Source: Methanothrix sp.
GTDB lineage: Archaea; Halobacteriota; Methanosarcinia; Methanotrichales; Methanotrichaceae
Assembly: GCA_003162615.1 (NCBI GenBank)
Contig: PMNG01000067.1
Span: forward strand, 25,350-38,554
Length of the DNA stretch: 13,205 nucleotides
Direction: 5' to 3'
Made by a program: the position numbers and the translations under genes. Of the stretch, positions 1-7,641 are shown in pieces; positions within the stretch are counted from its first letter, which is position 1; every line of letters begins with the position of its first letter. Below the pieces are notes generated by a model. That model did no database searches and was not told the origin of the DNA. It saw only the letters and a program-made list of their open reading frames with translations.

Positions 1-741
1 GCCGATCCACGTGTCGTTATGGCATCCGGCATCCTGTTCGACCCACCGGTCCTTACCCTGGGGTTTGCCAGGAGGTTCGCATCATATAAGAGGCCCACTC
101 TGCTTCTTCGGGATGTCGAACGACTGAAGCGGATCGTCAACAATGCCTGGCAGCCAGTTCAAATCATATTCGCCGGAAAGGCACATCAGGACGACCAGCA
201 GAGCAAACAACTCCTGCAGGATGTCTTTAATATCGCCAAAGACCAGGCCTTCGGAGGCAGGATAGCCTTCGTGGAAGATTACGATGAGCTTCTAGCCCAG
301 TACCTGGTTCACGGCGTCGACGTCTGGGTCAATAACCCGCTGCCGCCCATGGAGGCCTCGGGAACCAGCGGGATGAAGGCAGGCATAAACGGCGTTCCCC
401 AACTATCTATCCTTGACGGATGGTGGATAGAAGGTTATAACAGCAAGAACGGCTGGGCATTTGAAGGTGCGCAGGGCCCTGACAGGGACATAAGAGATGC
501 CGCGGCCATCTACGAGATCCTGGAGAAACATGTGGTCCCGTTGTACTACGATGTCGACGACCACGGTATTCCCAGAGGCTGGGTCAAGATGATGAAGGAG
601 ACCATAAAGAGGACCGGCCCACACTTCTGCGCCCGGCGGATGGCCAAGGAGTATACGGATAAGTTCTACCGGAAGGCTCTTGATGCTGCAATGGAGTCTC
701 TGCACAGAGGGGTGAAGAAAGATCCGTTTAGCAGGATCTGA
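1..741 (+). CDS. glgP: alpha-glucan (glycogen) phosphorylase, C-terminal part
   Basis: This is the 3' part of a PLP-dependent alpha-glucan phosphorylase (GT35), which releases glucose-1-phosphate from glycogen-like storage polymer in the cytoplasm. The reading frame is open from base 1, so the gene begins before the window; the ATG at 19 is internal. About 247 residues are present, against roughly 550-850 for the family. Recognisable blocks are TLGFARRFASYKRP near the start, NNPLPPMEASGTSGMKAG (bases 322-384) and ILDGWWIEGYN. The Lys of the SGMKAG block (codon 376-378) aligns with the Schiff-base lysine of phosphorylases. The style resembles the shorter archaeal/bacterial GlgP branch rather than the MalP/PYGM type. 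The gene ends in TGA at 739-741 and is convergent with the S-layer gene. Family assignment is firm; exact glucan substrate is not deducible. Confidence 0.93.
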   Translation, partial: ADPRVVMASGILFDPPVLTLGFARRFASYKRPTLLLRDVERLKRIVNNAWQPVQIIFAGKAHQDDQQSKQLLQDVFNIAKDQAFGGRIAFVEDYDELLAQYLVHGVDVWVNNPLPPMEASGTSGMKAGINGVPQLSILDGWWIEGYNSKNGWAFEGAQGPDRDIRDAAAIYEILEKHVVPLYYDVDDHGIPRGWVKMMKETIKRTGPHFCARRMAKEYTDKFYRKALDAAMESLHRGVKKDPFSRI

Positions 742-764
742 AAAGAAGACCGAAAAGAGCCAAA

Positions 765-773
765 TTTATAATT
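765..773 (+). promoter_or_regulatory. TATA-like box in the convergent intergenic gap
   Basis: TTTATAATT, preceded by the A-rich stretch CAAA and by CGAAAAG at 751-757, fits the archaeal BRE/TATA layout. Transcription would start at about 790-796. There is no gene in the right place on the + strand, only the 3' end of the S-layer gene on the other strand. The box therefore drives a short RNA or an antisense transcript, or is fortuitous. Confidence 0.35.
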
Positions 774-794
774 CCTGAGTTAGCGGAGAAGCAG

Positions 795-880
795 CAAACC
801 CTGGCGGGGGTGCACAATGGGGATGTAAATCTTGGCAGTGGCGCAGCACCCCGTTGCGTTTATTTAGCGCTGCCTTCGCT
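795..880 (+). ncRNA. candidate structured small RNA (weak)
   Basis: Downstream of the TATA-like box, GGGGTGC (807-813) can pair with GCACCCC (846-852), enclosing about 32 bases. A second short stem AGCG (866-869)/CGCT (877-880) follows. The stretch does not look protein-coding and lies between convergent genes. I see no convincing C/D box pair; an ACA at 899-901 sits after the stems but the pocket geometry of an H/ACA RNA is not clear. This is an inference from two stems and a promoter, not a recognised RNA family. Alternatively the stems could help end the converging transcripts. Confidence 0.22.
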
Positions 881-907
881 TAAGGCCACGGGCCCTGAAA
901 CATCAAC

Positions 908-3811
908 CTATCTCCGGCGTCTGATTGCAGCCGCTAGGGATAAAGCCGCAAGAGCAGCTACAAATAACAGATCGCTGCTCTTCTTAGCGTTCTTTTCGGC
1001 AACTATGGTTATAGATCCGTTGGTCACCTTATCGGGCTTGAACCCTTCAACTTGGACCACCTTTAGTTCTGACGTGGCGTTCTTTTGGCCTGCGACGAAG
1101 GTCAGGTTGGTCAACCCACATCCTGGAGGAAACGTCACGTTGATCCAGCCGGCTTTTTCATCCGTGTATGATGGGGTTGGGCAAGACCCGAATGCACCCA
1201 CTGATTTGATCGTTTCGGGGTTGTAGGATATATCCACCATCTTCTCCGAATTTGAGGTAGGAACCTCAAGGGAAACGTTTACCTGACCTCCGGTCTGGGT
1301 CGAATTAGAGCCCAAAAACACGCCGTGCATCTCGGGGACTGTTACATTGAAGAACAGTCCATTTACCCTGAGGGCATCGGCTGAATTCTCGATCCTTACC
1401 CCCAACTCGTATTTGCCTGGTTTAGCCGGCATTCGAAGAGCGTGGGGCTCCAAGGAATCTATGGAACCCGTTATTGTGTGGTTGGATTTGCTCAGGTTGG
1501 ACGAGCCGTTGACGGTCTCGTAAAACTTCAGCATGCTCGAACCAGGATTGATCTTTATGTACTGACTCTTCACAGTGCTGTTGGCCAGCATTGAGTCGTA
1601 AGTAAATTTGGGCTTCGTCAGGTTGTAGTCAGAACGGGAGACGTAATAAATAACCTTACTGTCTGCGATGCTGGCGATCCTTCCTGAGCCATCGAACCTT
1701 ATCCCCACCGGCAGTGGGCTACTGGTCTTGTTAAAGTAGAGCAGTCCAGGAATAGGATTCCCGTTCGCATCGAGAATACTGGCGCCGTCATCACTCATCG
1801 CCAAGAAGGATGCGTTCCACTGCCAGAAGTAGTTCCACACGTTCTCCGAGCCTATCCCCAAACGGGTGAGGTCTTTAGCGGACACGGTTCTTTCAGACGG
1901 GTCGTTTACGTTGACGCTTACACTCACGATATCACCTGCCAGGACCGTCATGGTGAAGTTAGCCTGCCCTGATGAGCTTATGTTCTTGGGGTAATCTATG
2001 CCTCCCAGAGCGGGTTTGGGGACCACGCGCTGCACTGTGTACGGGTAGTATCGCAATGTATCGTTGTCAGCGACCCGGATGCTCATTCCGGGCCAGAGAT
2101 TCACGTTTGAATTACGGCTGAATGTAAGTGTATCATGGTTCCACATGCCTATGATACCAAAGGTTGTTGGAACGATCTCAAGCTCACCTAGTCCCGAGCC
2201 CGGTTCAACCGAGAGGATATATTGGTCCGACAGCTGGAAAAGCCCGTCAATCGATGCGAATTTCGTCTTTCCATCGCTGAAGATCTTGTCTACATGCATC
2301 ATTATAATAGGCATGTCCGTGATGTCGCCGAGGTCCTTTTTGTAAACATAAGTCGAGTTGGATTCGACTATGGAGCTGTCTACAAGCTGTCCGTCCTTAA
2401 GGAGCTGAACGAAGATCTTATCATTTGTCACGTCCCTAATGTAGAGCTCGTAACCCTCAGAAAGTGTGTAGTTGCCAGCAACAATCATCCCTCGTATCTC
2501 TTTATCTATCAGCACTTTGCCCAGCTCTTGGTGCTCGAGAAGGTTCAACGACTCGCTCTCGTTGGTTGCTCCGATGTTGTAACCCACAAACCACGATTCT
2601 CCAAGAAAACTTATTGTATAGTAGTAACCCCAGGGTCTGAAATTAAATTCTTTAGGCTGCATAAACGATACATACTGGAGTGCATTCCAATGCGCTTCTC
2701 CATTTATTACCTCTGGCTTTGTAGGCGTGGGGACCGTCCTATCATCGGGGGGAAATAGAGTAAGCGTCTCGCTGCCCAACTTGTCTTCTGGAGAAAAATA
2801 GAATCCTGTAAAGTTCTCTGAGTTCCATCTGGCCTGAGCTGTGGACGGATATTGACCCAGCCTGACTGGGACTATTGAGTTGGCACTGAAAACAGGTCCC
2901 CTTATAACTTGATTCCCGTAATCATCTATGGCTCCCACAGGATAGTAATAAAGTTTTGTATCATTCACAACAACTAGCATCAACTTGTCGGCTAATGGTA
3001 CAACAGTGTCCTGGGTCAGTGAAATATCTTTATCGGTTCTAAACACAATCTCCTGATCGGTGAGGTCAACGAGCTCCATATCTCCAAGCGTGTCACCATC
3101 TTTCATCATGACAACCGGAGCATCGCTCAACTGGAAGACGCCGTCTATCTCGACGGTTCCATTCTTATCACCGCCAATCGCGTTGGAGACATGAATCAGG
3201 ATCAAAGGAAGATCGTCTCCATTCTTGAAGGCGTAGGTCCCACCAATCCTTACAACGCCAATAGCCACAGCCGTCTTTCCATTAACGAGGACGAAATTGA
3301 CATTGCTGTTGTTCGCAGAGACACCGCTGACAGCTAGGATGTAACCCTCCAAAAGCGATAGAGGATGACTGTAGTTCAAGATGTGCGTATTTTTGTCATC
3401 GATGAGTATCGCTCTTAGTTCGCCCTTCTCAAGAGCACTCTTGGCATCCGTAAATGAGCTGTCAGGATAACCAGCAAAGTAGCGCTTACCTAAAAAGGCC
3501 ACTGACTGGTATTTCCCCCAGGGCTTAAACTCGAAATCACTTGACCAGGCACGACTGGTGTAAACTATGTGGCTTTTCTCCGCTGTCCGCCCTTGCACAT
3601 CAACCGAGAGCTGCTCGCCTCCGACATCCTTGTCAAGATCATAATAAAACCAGCCGAAGTCGTGGGCATTCCAAGTGCTGCTGTTGTTAGTCACGTATCC
3701 TCTCACGAGGGCAGCCTCTGTGGAAGGCGCTTGAGCTATACAAGGCTGTACGATAAATATGGCCAAGACAAAGACAAGAGCTACAAGGTCGAGCCGTTCT
3801 CGGGAAATCAT
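908..3811 (-). CDS. S-layer protein with duplicated Methanosarcinales S-layer domain
   Basis: This 967-residue surface protein would form or attach to the cell's S-layer or sheath. Residues 1-28 are a signal peptide with a hydrophobic core at 9-22 and likely cleavage after AQA. Two copies of the Methanosarcinales S-layer duplication domain follow, about 36-290 and 314-590. Landmarks in both copies are WNAHDFGWFYYDLD/WNSENFTGFYFSPED, FEFKPWG/FNFRPWG and GVFQLSD/GLFQLSD, about 297 residues apart. A third region (600-820) and a beta-sandwich, possibly cohesin-like, domain (825-940) carry the only two mature Cys (877, 898). Residues 946-963 are a membrane segment ending in four Arg. More than 20 N-X-S/T sequons suggest heavy N-glycosylation. 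The ATG at 3811 is supported by GGAGGT just upstream. It is transcribed divergently from cfbC. Family assignment is strong; the cohesin-like call is inference. Confidence 0.93.
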   Translation of the reverse strand: MISRERLDLVALVFVLAIFIVQPCIAQAPSTEAALVRGYVTNNSSTWNAHDFGWFYYDLDKDVGGEQLSVDVQGRTAEKSHIVYTSRAWSSDFEFKPWGKYQSVAFLGKRYFAGYPDSSFTDAKSALEKGELRAILIDDKNTHILNYSHPLSLLEGYILAVSGVSANNSNVNFVLVNGKTAVAIGVVRIGGTYAFKNGDDLPLILIHVSNAIGGDKNGTVEIDGVFQLSDAPVVMMKDGDTLGDMELVDLTDQEIVFRTDKDISLTQDTVVPLADKLMLVVVNDTKLYYYPVGAIDDYGNQVIRGPVFSANSIVPVRLGQYPSTAQARWNSENFTGFYFSPEDKLGSETLTLFPPDDRTVPTPTKPEVINGEAHWNALQYVSFMQPKEFNFRPWGYYYTISFLGESWFVGYNIGATNESESLNLLEHQELGKVLIDKEIRGMIVAGNYTLSEGYELYIRDVTNDKIFVQLLKDGQLVDSSIVESNSTYVYKKDLGDITDMPIIMMHVDKIFSDGKTKFASIDGLFQLSDQYILSVEPGSGLGELEIVPTTFGIIGMWNHDTLTFSRNSNVNLWPGMSIRVADNDTLRYYPYTVQRVVPKPALGGIDYPKNISSSGQANFTMTVLAGDIVSVSVNVNDPSERTVSAKDLTRLGIGSENVWNYFWQWNASFLAMSDDGASILDANGNPIPGLLYFNKTSSPLPVGIRFDGSGRIASIADSKVIYYVSRSDYNLTKPKFTYDSMLANSTVKSQYIKINPGSSMLKFYETVNGSSNLSKSNHTITGSIDSLEPHALRMPAKPGKYELGVRIENSADALRVNGLFFNVTVPEMHGVFLGSNSTQTGGQVNVSLEVPTSNSEKMVDISYNPETIKSVGAFGSCPTPSYTDEKAGWINVTFPPGCGLTNLTFVAGQKNATSELKVVQVEGFKPDKVTNGSITIVAEKNAKKSSDLLFVAALAALSLAAAIRRRR

Positions 3812-3872
3812 TTACCTCCATTCATCATAAGACGAAACATAGCATACCTGATAACTCACATTTGGATAAGCT

Positions 3873-3878
3873 GTATAT
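3873..3878 (+). promoter_or_regulatory. possible TATA box for cfbC in the divergent S-layer/cfbC gap
   Basis: GTATAT within ctgtatatccta lies about 40 bases before the cfbC start, giving a start of transcription near 3900 and a short leader that still contains the GGAG at 3904-3907. The 103-base gap must also hold the promoter of the divergent S-layer gene; on the minus strand GGATATAC covers the same bases. The two promoters may therefore overlap. Confidence 0.35.
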
Positions 3879-3914
3879 CCTATGGCGTGGTCTTAAGCTC
3901 TCCGGAGTCAATTG

Positions 3915-4709
3915 ATGTCACCCATTAAGCACGTTGCCATATATGGCAAAGGCGGGATCGGCAAGTCCTGCACCGCCTCTAACATCGCAGCAGCCTGCGC
4001 CGAAGACGGGCACAGGGTTCTGGTCGTAGGCTGCGACCCGAAGAGCGATTCGACCATAACTCTTGTGGGCCGCAGGATCCCTACCATGATGGACCTAATC
4101 CAGCGGGGCGGAGAGATCGCAGAATCGGATGTCGTCTTCAAGGGATATAAGGGCGTAAGGTGCATCGAGGTGGGAGGACCGGAGCCGGGAGTTGGCTGCG
4201 CCGGTCGAGGAATCATTGTGGCCATACAGTTCTTGCGCAAAGTCTCTACGGCAATGGACGATGTGGATCTAGTGCTGTACGATGTGCCCGGCGACATAGT
4301 CTGCGGCGGATTTTCGGCACCCATAAGAAAAGGCTTAGTCAGCCAGGCTTATATTATAACCTCAGGAGAATATATGCCCCTGTACGCGGCCAACAACATC
4401 TGCCGAGGCTTGCGCCGCCTTGGGACACCGCTGGCCGGTGTTATATGCAACTCGCGAGAAGCCCAGGGGGAGAGGGAGATCGTCGAGAGCTTCGCCAGAG
4501 AACTGGACAACCGGATGGTGGCCTTCATACCCAAGGACCCTCTGGTCCAGGAGTGCGAACGAAGGGGCGTCACCGTCATAGAGGGCAAACCCGACTCGGA
4601 GATCGCCGGGATCTATCGCAAGCTTGCCGAGGCTTTCATGGGCGAGATGGTGCCAAGGATTCCCCAGCCCATTAGCGATGAGAGACTCAGGGAGCTGTCA
4701 AGGGCATGA
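3915..4709 (+). CDS. cfbC: Ni-sirohydrochlorin a,c-diamide reductive cyclase, reductase subunit CfbC (NifH-like)
   Basis: CfbC is the NifH-like ATP-dependent electron donor of the CfbCD complex. In coenzyme F430 synthesis the complex reduces and cyclises Ni-sirohydrochlorin a,c-diamide to seco-F430. The 264-residue protein has the P-loop GKGGIGKS (11-18), CDPKSDST, and the two [4Fe-4S] ligands that bridge the NifH dimer: Cys95 in GVGCAGRG and Cys130 in DVPGDIVCGGF. It lacks nitrogenase neighbours and adjoins cfbB, which separates it from true NifH or from BchL-type proteins. I start at ATG 3915 because GGAG (3904-3907) lies 7 bases upstream; an in-frame TTG at 3912 is immediately before it. 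The stop overlaps the cfbB start (ATGA), so the two are translationally coupled. The catalytic partner cfbD is not in the window. Confidence 0.92.
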   Translation: MSPIKHVAIYGKGGIGKSCTASNIAAACAEDGHRVLVVGCDPKSDSTITLVGRRIPTMMDLIQRGGEIAESDVVFKGYKGVRCIEVGGPEPGVGCAGRGIIVAIQFLRKVSTAMDDVDLVLYDVPGDIVCGGFSAPIRKGLVSQAYIITSGEYMPLYAANNICRGLRRLGTPLAGVICNSREAQGEREIVESFARELDNRMVAFIPKDPLVQECERRGVTVIEGKPDSEIAGIYRKLAEAFMGEMVPRIPQPISDERLRELSRA

Positions 4710-6094
4710 ACTCAGGACACGTCCCGCGAGTACTACTGGCAGGAGACAGAAGCTCCAGCGGCAAGACCACCATAGTGGCTGGTCTGCTCTCCGCCCTGCG
4801 TAGCCGCGGCCTCCGTGTCCAGCCATTCAAGGTTGCGATGGATTACATCGACCCTTCCTATCATAGCTGGATCACTGGAAGGCCGTGCCGAAACCTGGAC
4901 GGCTACCTCATGCCCGAGAGGACGGTTAACGAGGTCTATTCCCATGCAGCGGATGACGCAGACGTTTCGGTGATCGAAGGGGTGCGCGGCCTTTACGAAG
5001 GATACGAGGGCGACCTCGGATCGACTGCCCAGATCGCCAAGATCCTGAAGGCCCCTGTGATCTTCGTTGTGGACGCCAGGTCCATAACCCGTTCGGCTGC
5101 AGCTCTTGTCAAGGGCTACATGGACTTCGATCCTCTGGTCAACATAAAGGGGGTCATCCTGAACAAAGTGGGCAGTGAGCGGCACGCCCGGAAGGCGAGA
5201 GAAGAGATCGAGCGGTACGCAGGCGTGGAGGTCGTGGGCATCATACCCAGGGACGAGTCCATGCACCTTGCCATGCGACATCTGGGATTGGTGCCGATGC
5301 TTGAAGGCGAGGCCAGGCACGATGGGTTTGTCCAGCGGCTGGACAGAATACGCGAGATCGTGGAGGAAGGCCTGGACATCGACCGTATCCTCGATATTGC
5401 TGCCCAGGCCGAGCCCCTGGAAGCTCCAGAGCCTGATCTCTACAGGAGAAACGAACAAGGCTTGGGCTTGAAGATCGGCGTAGCCCTGGACGAGGCCTTC
5501 AACTTCTACTACCGGGACAACCTGGAGCTGATGGAGTTCGCAGGCGCACAGGTCGTTCCCTTCAGCCCTGTGCACGACAAAGAGCTTCCGCAGGTGGACG
5601 GCCTTTACATAGGCGGAGGGTATCCGGAGCTGTACGCTGCTGAGCTGTCGCGAAACTCTTCCATGCTCGCGTCCATCAAGCGTGCACATGAAAGAGGGCT
5701 TCCGATCTACGCAGAGTGCGGCGGACTGATGTACCTGGCCAGGGAGATCGATTGGGATGGTGAGCGGCATGACATGGTCGGCCTGGTTCCTGGATCGGTC
5801 CGCAAGGGCCAGATCCGGGTGGTAAGCTACGTCTCAGGAACGCTCTCTCGCGACTGCCTTCTCGGGCCCGCAGGATCGCGCCTCCTGGGCCACGAGTTCC
5901 ACCATTCCGAGCTTGTAATGGATGAGAGAGAGTTGGTCGAGTACGCCATTACGCTTGACCGCGGCACGGGCATCCGGAGTAGTCTCGACGGGGTCGTAGA
6001 GAACAACATGTTGGCCAGCTACTCCCACCTGCACGCTGCTTCTTACAGAGGCTTCCCTTCCAATTTTCTTCTGACCTGCACAAGAGCTAAATAA
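4706..6094 (+). CDS. cfbB: Ni-sirohydrochlorin a,c-diamide synthase CfbB (CobB/CbiA-like)
   Basis: CfbB amidates the a and c acetate side chains of Ni-sirohydrochlorin using ATP and glutamine, the step before CfbCD in F430 synthesis. The 462-residue protein has the cobyrinate a,c-diamide synthase architecture. The N-terminal ATPase domain carries the P-loop GDRSSSGKTT (13-22), the AMDYIDPSYH block and VIEGVRGLYEG. The C-terminal class I glutamine amidotransferase domain has the nucleophile Cys338 in YAECGGLMYL, GHEFHHSE, and His441 in SYSHLHAAS. Similar enzymes amidate cobyrinate (CbiA/CobB); the overlap with cfbC makes the nickel-porphinoid role the better call. It starts at the ATGA overlap with cfbC and ends 30 bases before the split-barrel gene. 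Confidence 0.92.
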   Translation: MNSGHVPRVLLAGDRSSSGKTTIVAGLLSALRSRGLRVQPFKVAMDYIDPSYHSWITGRPCRNLDGYLMPERTVNEVYSHAADDADVSVIEGVRGLYEGYEGDLGSTAQIAKILKAPVIFVVDARSITRSAAALVKGYMDFDPLVNIKGVILNKVGSERHARKAREEIERYAGVEVVGIIPRDESMHLAMRHLGLVPMLEGEARHDGFVQRLDRIREIVEEGLDIDRILDIAAQAEPLEAPEPDLYRRNEQGLGLKIGVALDEAFNFYYRDNLELMEFAGAQVVPFSPVHDKELPQVDGLYIGGGYPELYAAELSRNSSMLASIKRAHERGLPIYAECGGLMYLAREIDWDGERHDMVGLVPGSVRKGQIRVVSYVSGTLSRDCLLGPAGSRLLGHEFHHSELVMDERELVEYAITLDRGTGIRSSLDGVVENNMLASYSHLHAASYRGFPSNFLLTCTRAK

Positions 6095-6124
6095 ATTGCA
6101 GCCCAACTCCAGGGTGGTGATGTA

Positions 6125-6529
6125 ATGGTAAAGATGCCTGCGGAAGTTAGGGAGACCCTGGAGAAGCAAAAGCCTGTGCCTATCGCAACAGCCAGCAAGA
6201 GCGGAGTTCCAAACGTTATCTTCGTGGGACTCTTGAAGATCATCGACGACGAGACTCTGATGATCGCTGACAACTTCTTCAACAAGACCGCAGCCAATCT
6301 GATGGATAATCCAAAGATTTCCATATTATGCTACAGTTCTGATACCAAGAAGTCCTTCCAGATCAAGGGCAATGTCACCCTCTGCAAGGAAGGCGAGAAC
6401 TTCGATCAGATGAGAAAGTGGGTGCACGGCGTCAACGAGAAGCTGCCTGCCAAGGGCTGCGTCATGGTCAAGATCACCGAGATCTACAACGCCATGTGGG
6501 GACCGGCGGCGGGGAAACAGATAACCTAA
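6125..6529 (+). CDS. pyridoxamine 5'-phosphate oxidase-family (FMN split-barrel) protein
   Basis: This 134-residue protein resembles the small PNPOx-like split-barrel proteins that usually bind FMN or a related cofactor as dimers. The pattern seen is PVPIATASKSGVPNVIFVG (strands 1-2), LMIADNFFNKTAANL, then NPKISILCYS and FQIKGNVTL, in the order expected of the fold. It is too short and lacks the C-terminal substrate region of true PdxH, so pyridoxal phosphate synthesis is unlikely. The ATG at 6125 has the near-perfect site GGTGGTGAT (6113-6121) 3 bases upstream. It lies 30 bases after cfbB on the same strand with a hairpin following, so it is probably the last gene of the cfbCB unit. Substrate and cofactor cannot be read from the sequence. 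Confidence 0.85.
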   Translation: MVKMPAEVRETLEKQKPVPIATASKSGVPNVIFVGLLKIIDDETLMIADNFFNKTAANLMDNPKISILCYSSDTKKSFQIKGNVTLCKEGENFDQMRKWVHGVNEKLPAKGCVMVKITEIYNAMWGPAAGKQIT

Positions 6530-6560
6530 GAGTTTTTCATAACAAGGGAGATTTAGTGAA

Positions 6561-6588
6561 AGGTGGAAGCAGTTTCCTGCTTCCACCT
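6561..6588 (+). terminator. perfect 12-bp hairpin after the cfbCB unit
   Basis: AGGTGGAAGCAG (6561-6572), loop TTTC, then CTGCTTCCACCT (6577-6588): every base of the stem pairs. It lies 31 bases after the split-barrel gene's stop. No T-run follows, but TTTTT occurs at 6533-6537 just after the stop. It probably protects or ends the cfbC-cfbB transcript; classical rho-independent action is not certain in archaea. Confidence 0.6.
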
Positions 6589-6709
6589 CTTGGCCTTGAT
6601 GGAGCGAAATATGAACCACGATCTTCTATCCAGGCATTAATCGTTTGTGGACAGTTGAAAACGGGGTCGATGATTTGACTTAATGTTTCCATAAAAAGTA
6701 GGGGATATT

Positions 6710-7564
6710 ATGTTAAAACACACTGAAATAGCTGTTAGCAATGGGAGTTTGCATATGGTGGAAGCTGGCCTTCCCCAAAAGTCTGCAGTGTTATTTCTCC
6801 ATGGCTGGCCAGAAAATTGGCGTGCGTTTGAGAGTGTCGTGAAGCTTGCAGATGAGCACGTTTATGCCCTTGCGGTGGATCTCCCTGGCATAGGTAATTC
6901 TAAAATGGGAAATGCTCCAAGTACCATGCGTGATATAGCAGACTGTATTCATGAATTCGTGGAGAAAATGGGACTCAAGCATCTTACACTAGTTGGCCAT
7001 GATGTTGGCGGACAAATCGTTTATTCGTATATCCATAGCTATGCTAACGAACTTAATGGGGCAGTTATTATGAATGTCGTTATCCCTGGTGTCAAACCAT
7101 GGGAAGACGTGATTCGAAATCCTTATATATGGCACTTTGGATTCCATGCTATTCGGAATTTGCCGGAAATACTTGTAACAGGCAAGGAACGTCCATACTT
7201 TGATTACTTTTATGATACAATTTCCACACATCCCGAAAGGATCACTGATGATGTGCGCAATAGCTATGTTCAGGCTTATTCTACACCGTCCGCACTAAGC
7301 ACAGGTTTCAATTGGTATCGAGCTTTTGGACAGGATGCGAAATACAACATGGAGAATATCGGCAGTGGAATACAGATCGAAACGCCACTCCTTTACCTGC
7401 GCGGTGAACGCGAAGGAGGCAACATAGAACAGTATGTCGTTGGTCTCAAGGAGTCAGGCATTGAAAACGTGCAAAGCTCCGCAATACCCGATAGCGGTCA
7501 TTTTGCCCCAGAAGAGCAACCAGAGGAGGTTTGGAAGCGAATCGCTACCTTCTTGGAAAATTGA
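6710..7564 (+). CDS. alpha/beta hydrolase, epoxide hydrolase / haloalkane dehalogenase type
   Basis: This 284-residue cytoplasmic hydrolase has the alpha/beta fold with an aspartate nucleophile. HGWP (31-34) is the oxyanion-hole motif, GHDVGG places the nucleophile at Asp98, and DSGHFAPEEQPEEV puts the catalytic His at 264. The acid is probably Glu233 or Glu235 in YLRGERE, where many relatives have Asp. Tyrosines in the cap (RPYFDYFYD, 161-169; NWYRAF, 201-206) recall epoxide hydrolases and fluoroacetate dehalogenases. Asp rather than Ser as nucleophile argues against an esterase. AGGGGAT (6700-6706) precedes the ATG. Base use differs from its neighbours: by my count bases 6901-6960 hold 23 G/C of 60, against 33 of 60 at 5341-5400 in cfbB. 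It stands alone and is convergent with the next gene; transfer from bacteria is an inference. Confidence 0.87.
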   Translation: MLKHTEIAVSNGSLHMVEAGLPQKSAVLFLHGWPENWRAFESVVKLADEHVYALAVDLPGIGNSKMGNAPSTMRDIADCIHEFVEKMGLKHLTLVGHDVGGQIVYSYIHSYANELNGAVIMNVVIPGVKPWEDVIRNPYIWHFGFHAIRNLPEILVTGKERPYFDYFYDTISTHPERITDDVRNSYVQAYSTPSALSTGFNWYRAFGQDAKYNMENIGSGIQIETPLLYLRGEREGGNIEQYVVGLKESGIENVQSSAIPDSGHFAPEEQPEEVWKRIATFLEN

Positions 7565-7595
7565 TAGAAACCTCGAACAATCCCAATGGTGCCCT

Positions 7596-7641
7596 CAAGA
7601 GCTTTGGATTGTAAATATTCAACAAAGACCAAAAGCTCTTG
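7596..7641. terminator. inverted repeat between convergent genes
   Basis: CAAGAGCTTTGG (7596-7607) pairs with CCAAAAGCTCTTG (7629-7641) except for one extra A, with an AT-rich loop of 21 bases. It lies in the 86-base gap between the ends of the hydrolase and the metallo-beta-lactamase-fold gene, where it could act as a terminator for both strands. Confidence 0.45.

Noticed and set aside
810..1226. Plus-strand frame of 138 codons following the TATA-like box at 765
   Set aside because: Most of it is antisense to the S-layer C-terminus, the start lies inside the 807-852 stem region and the product resembles nothing; the promoter more likely makes an RNA, if anything.
2222..2758. Plus-strand frame of 178 codons opposite the S-layer gene
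   Set aside because: It is the mirror of the second S-layer repeat, without a ribosome site or domain.
3915..4709. Nitrogenase iron protein (nifH)
   Set aside because: The fold and iron-sulfur cysteines match NifH, but no nif genes are nearby and cfbB overlaps it, so CfbC is the better call.
4733..5770. Open frame of 345 codons on the minus strand inside cfbB
   Set aside because: It is antisense to a clear CfbB with intact catalytic motifs; the translation has no recognisable domain and reflects GC-rich codon shadow.
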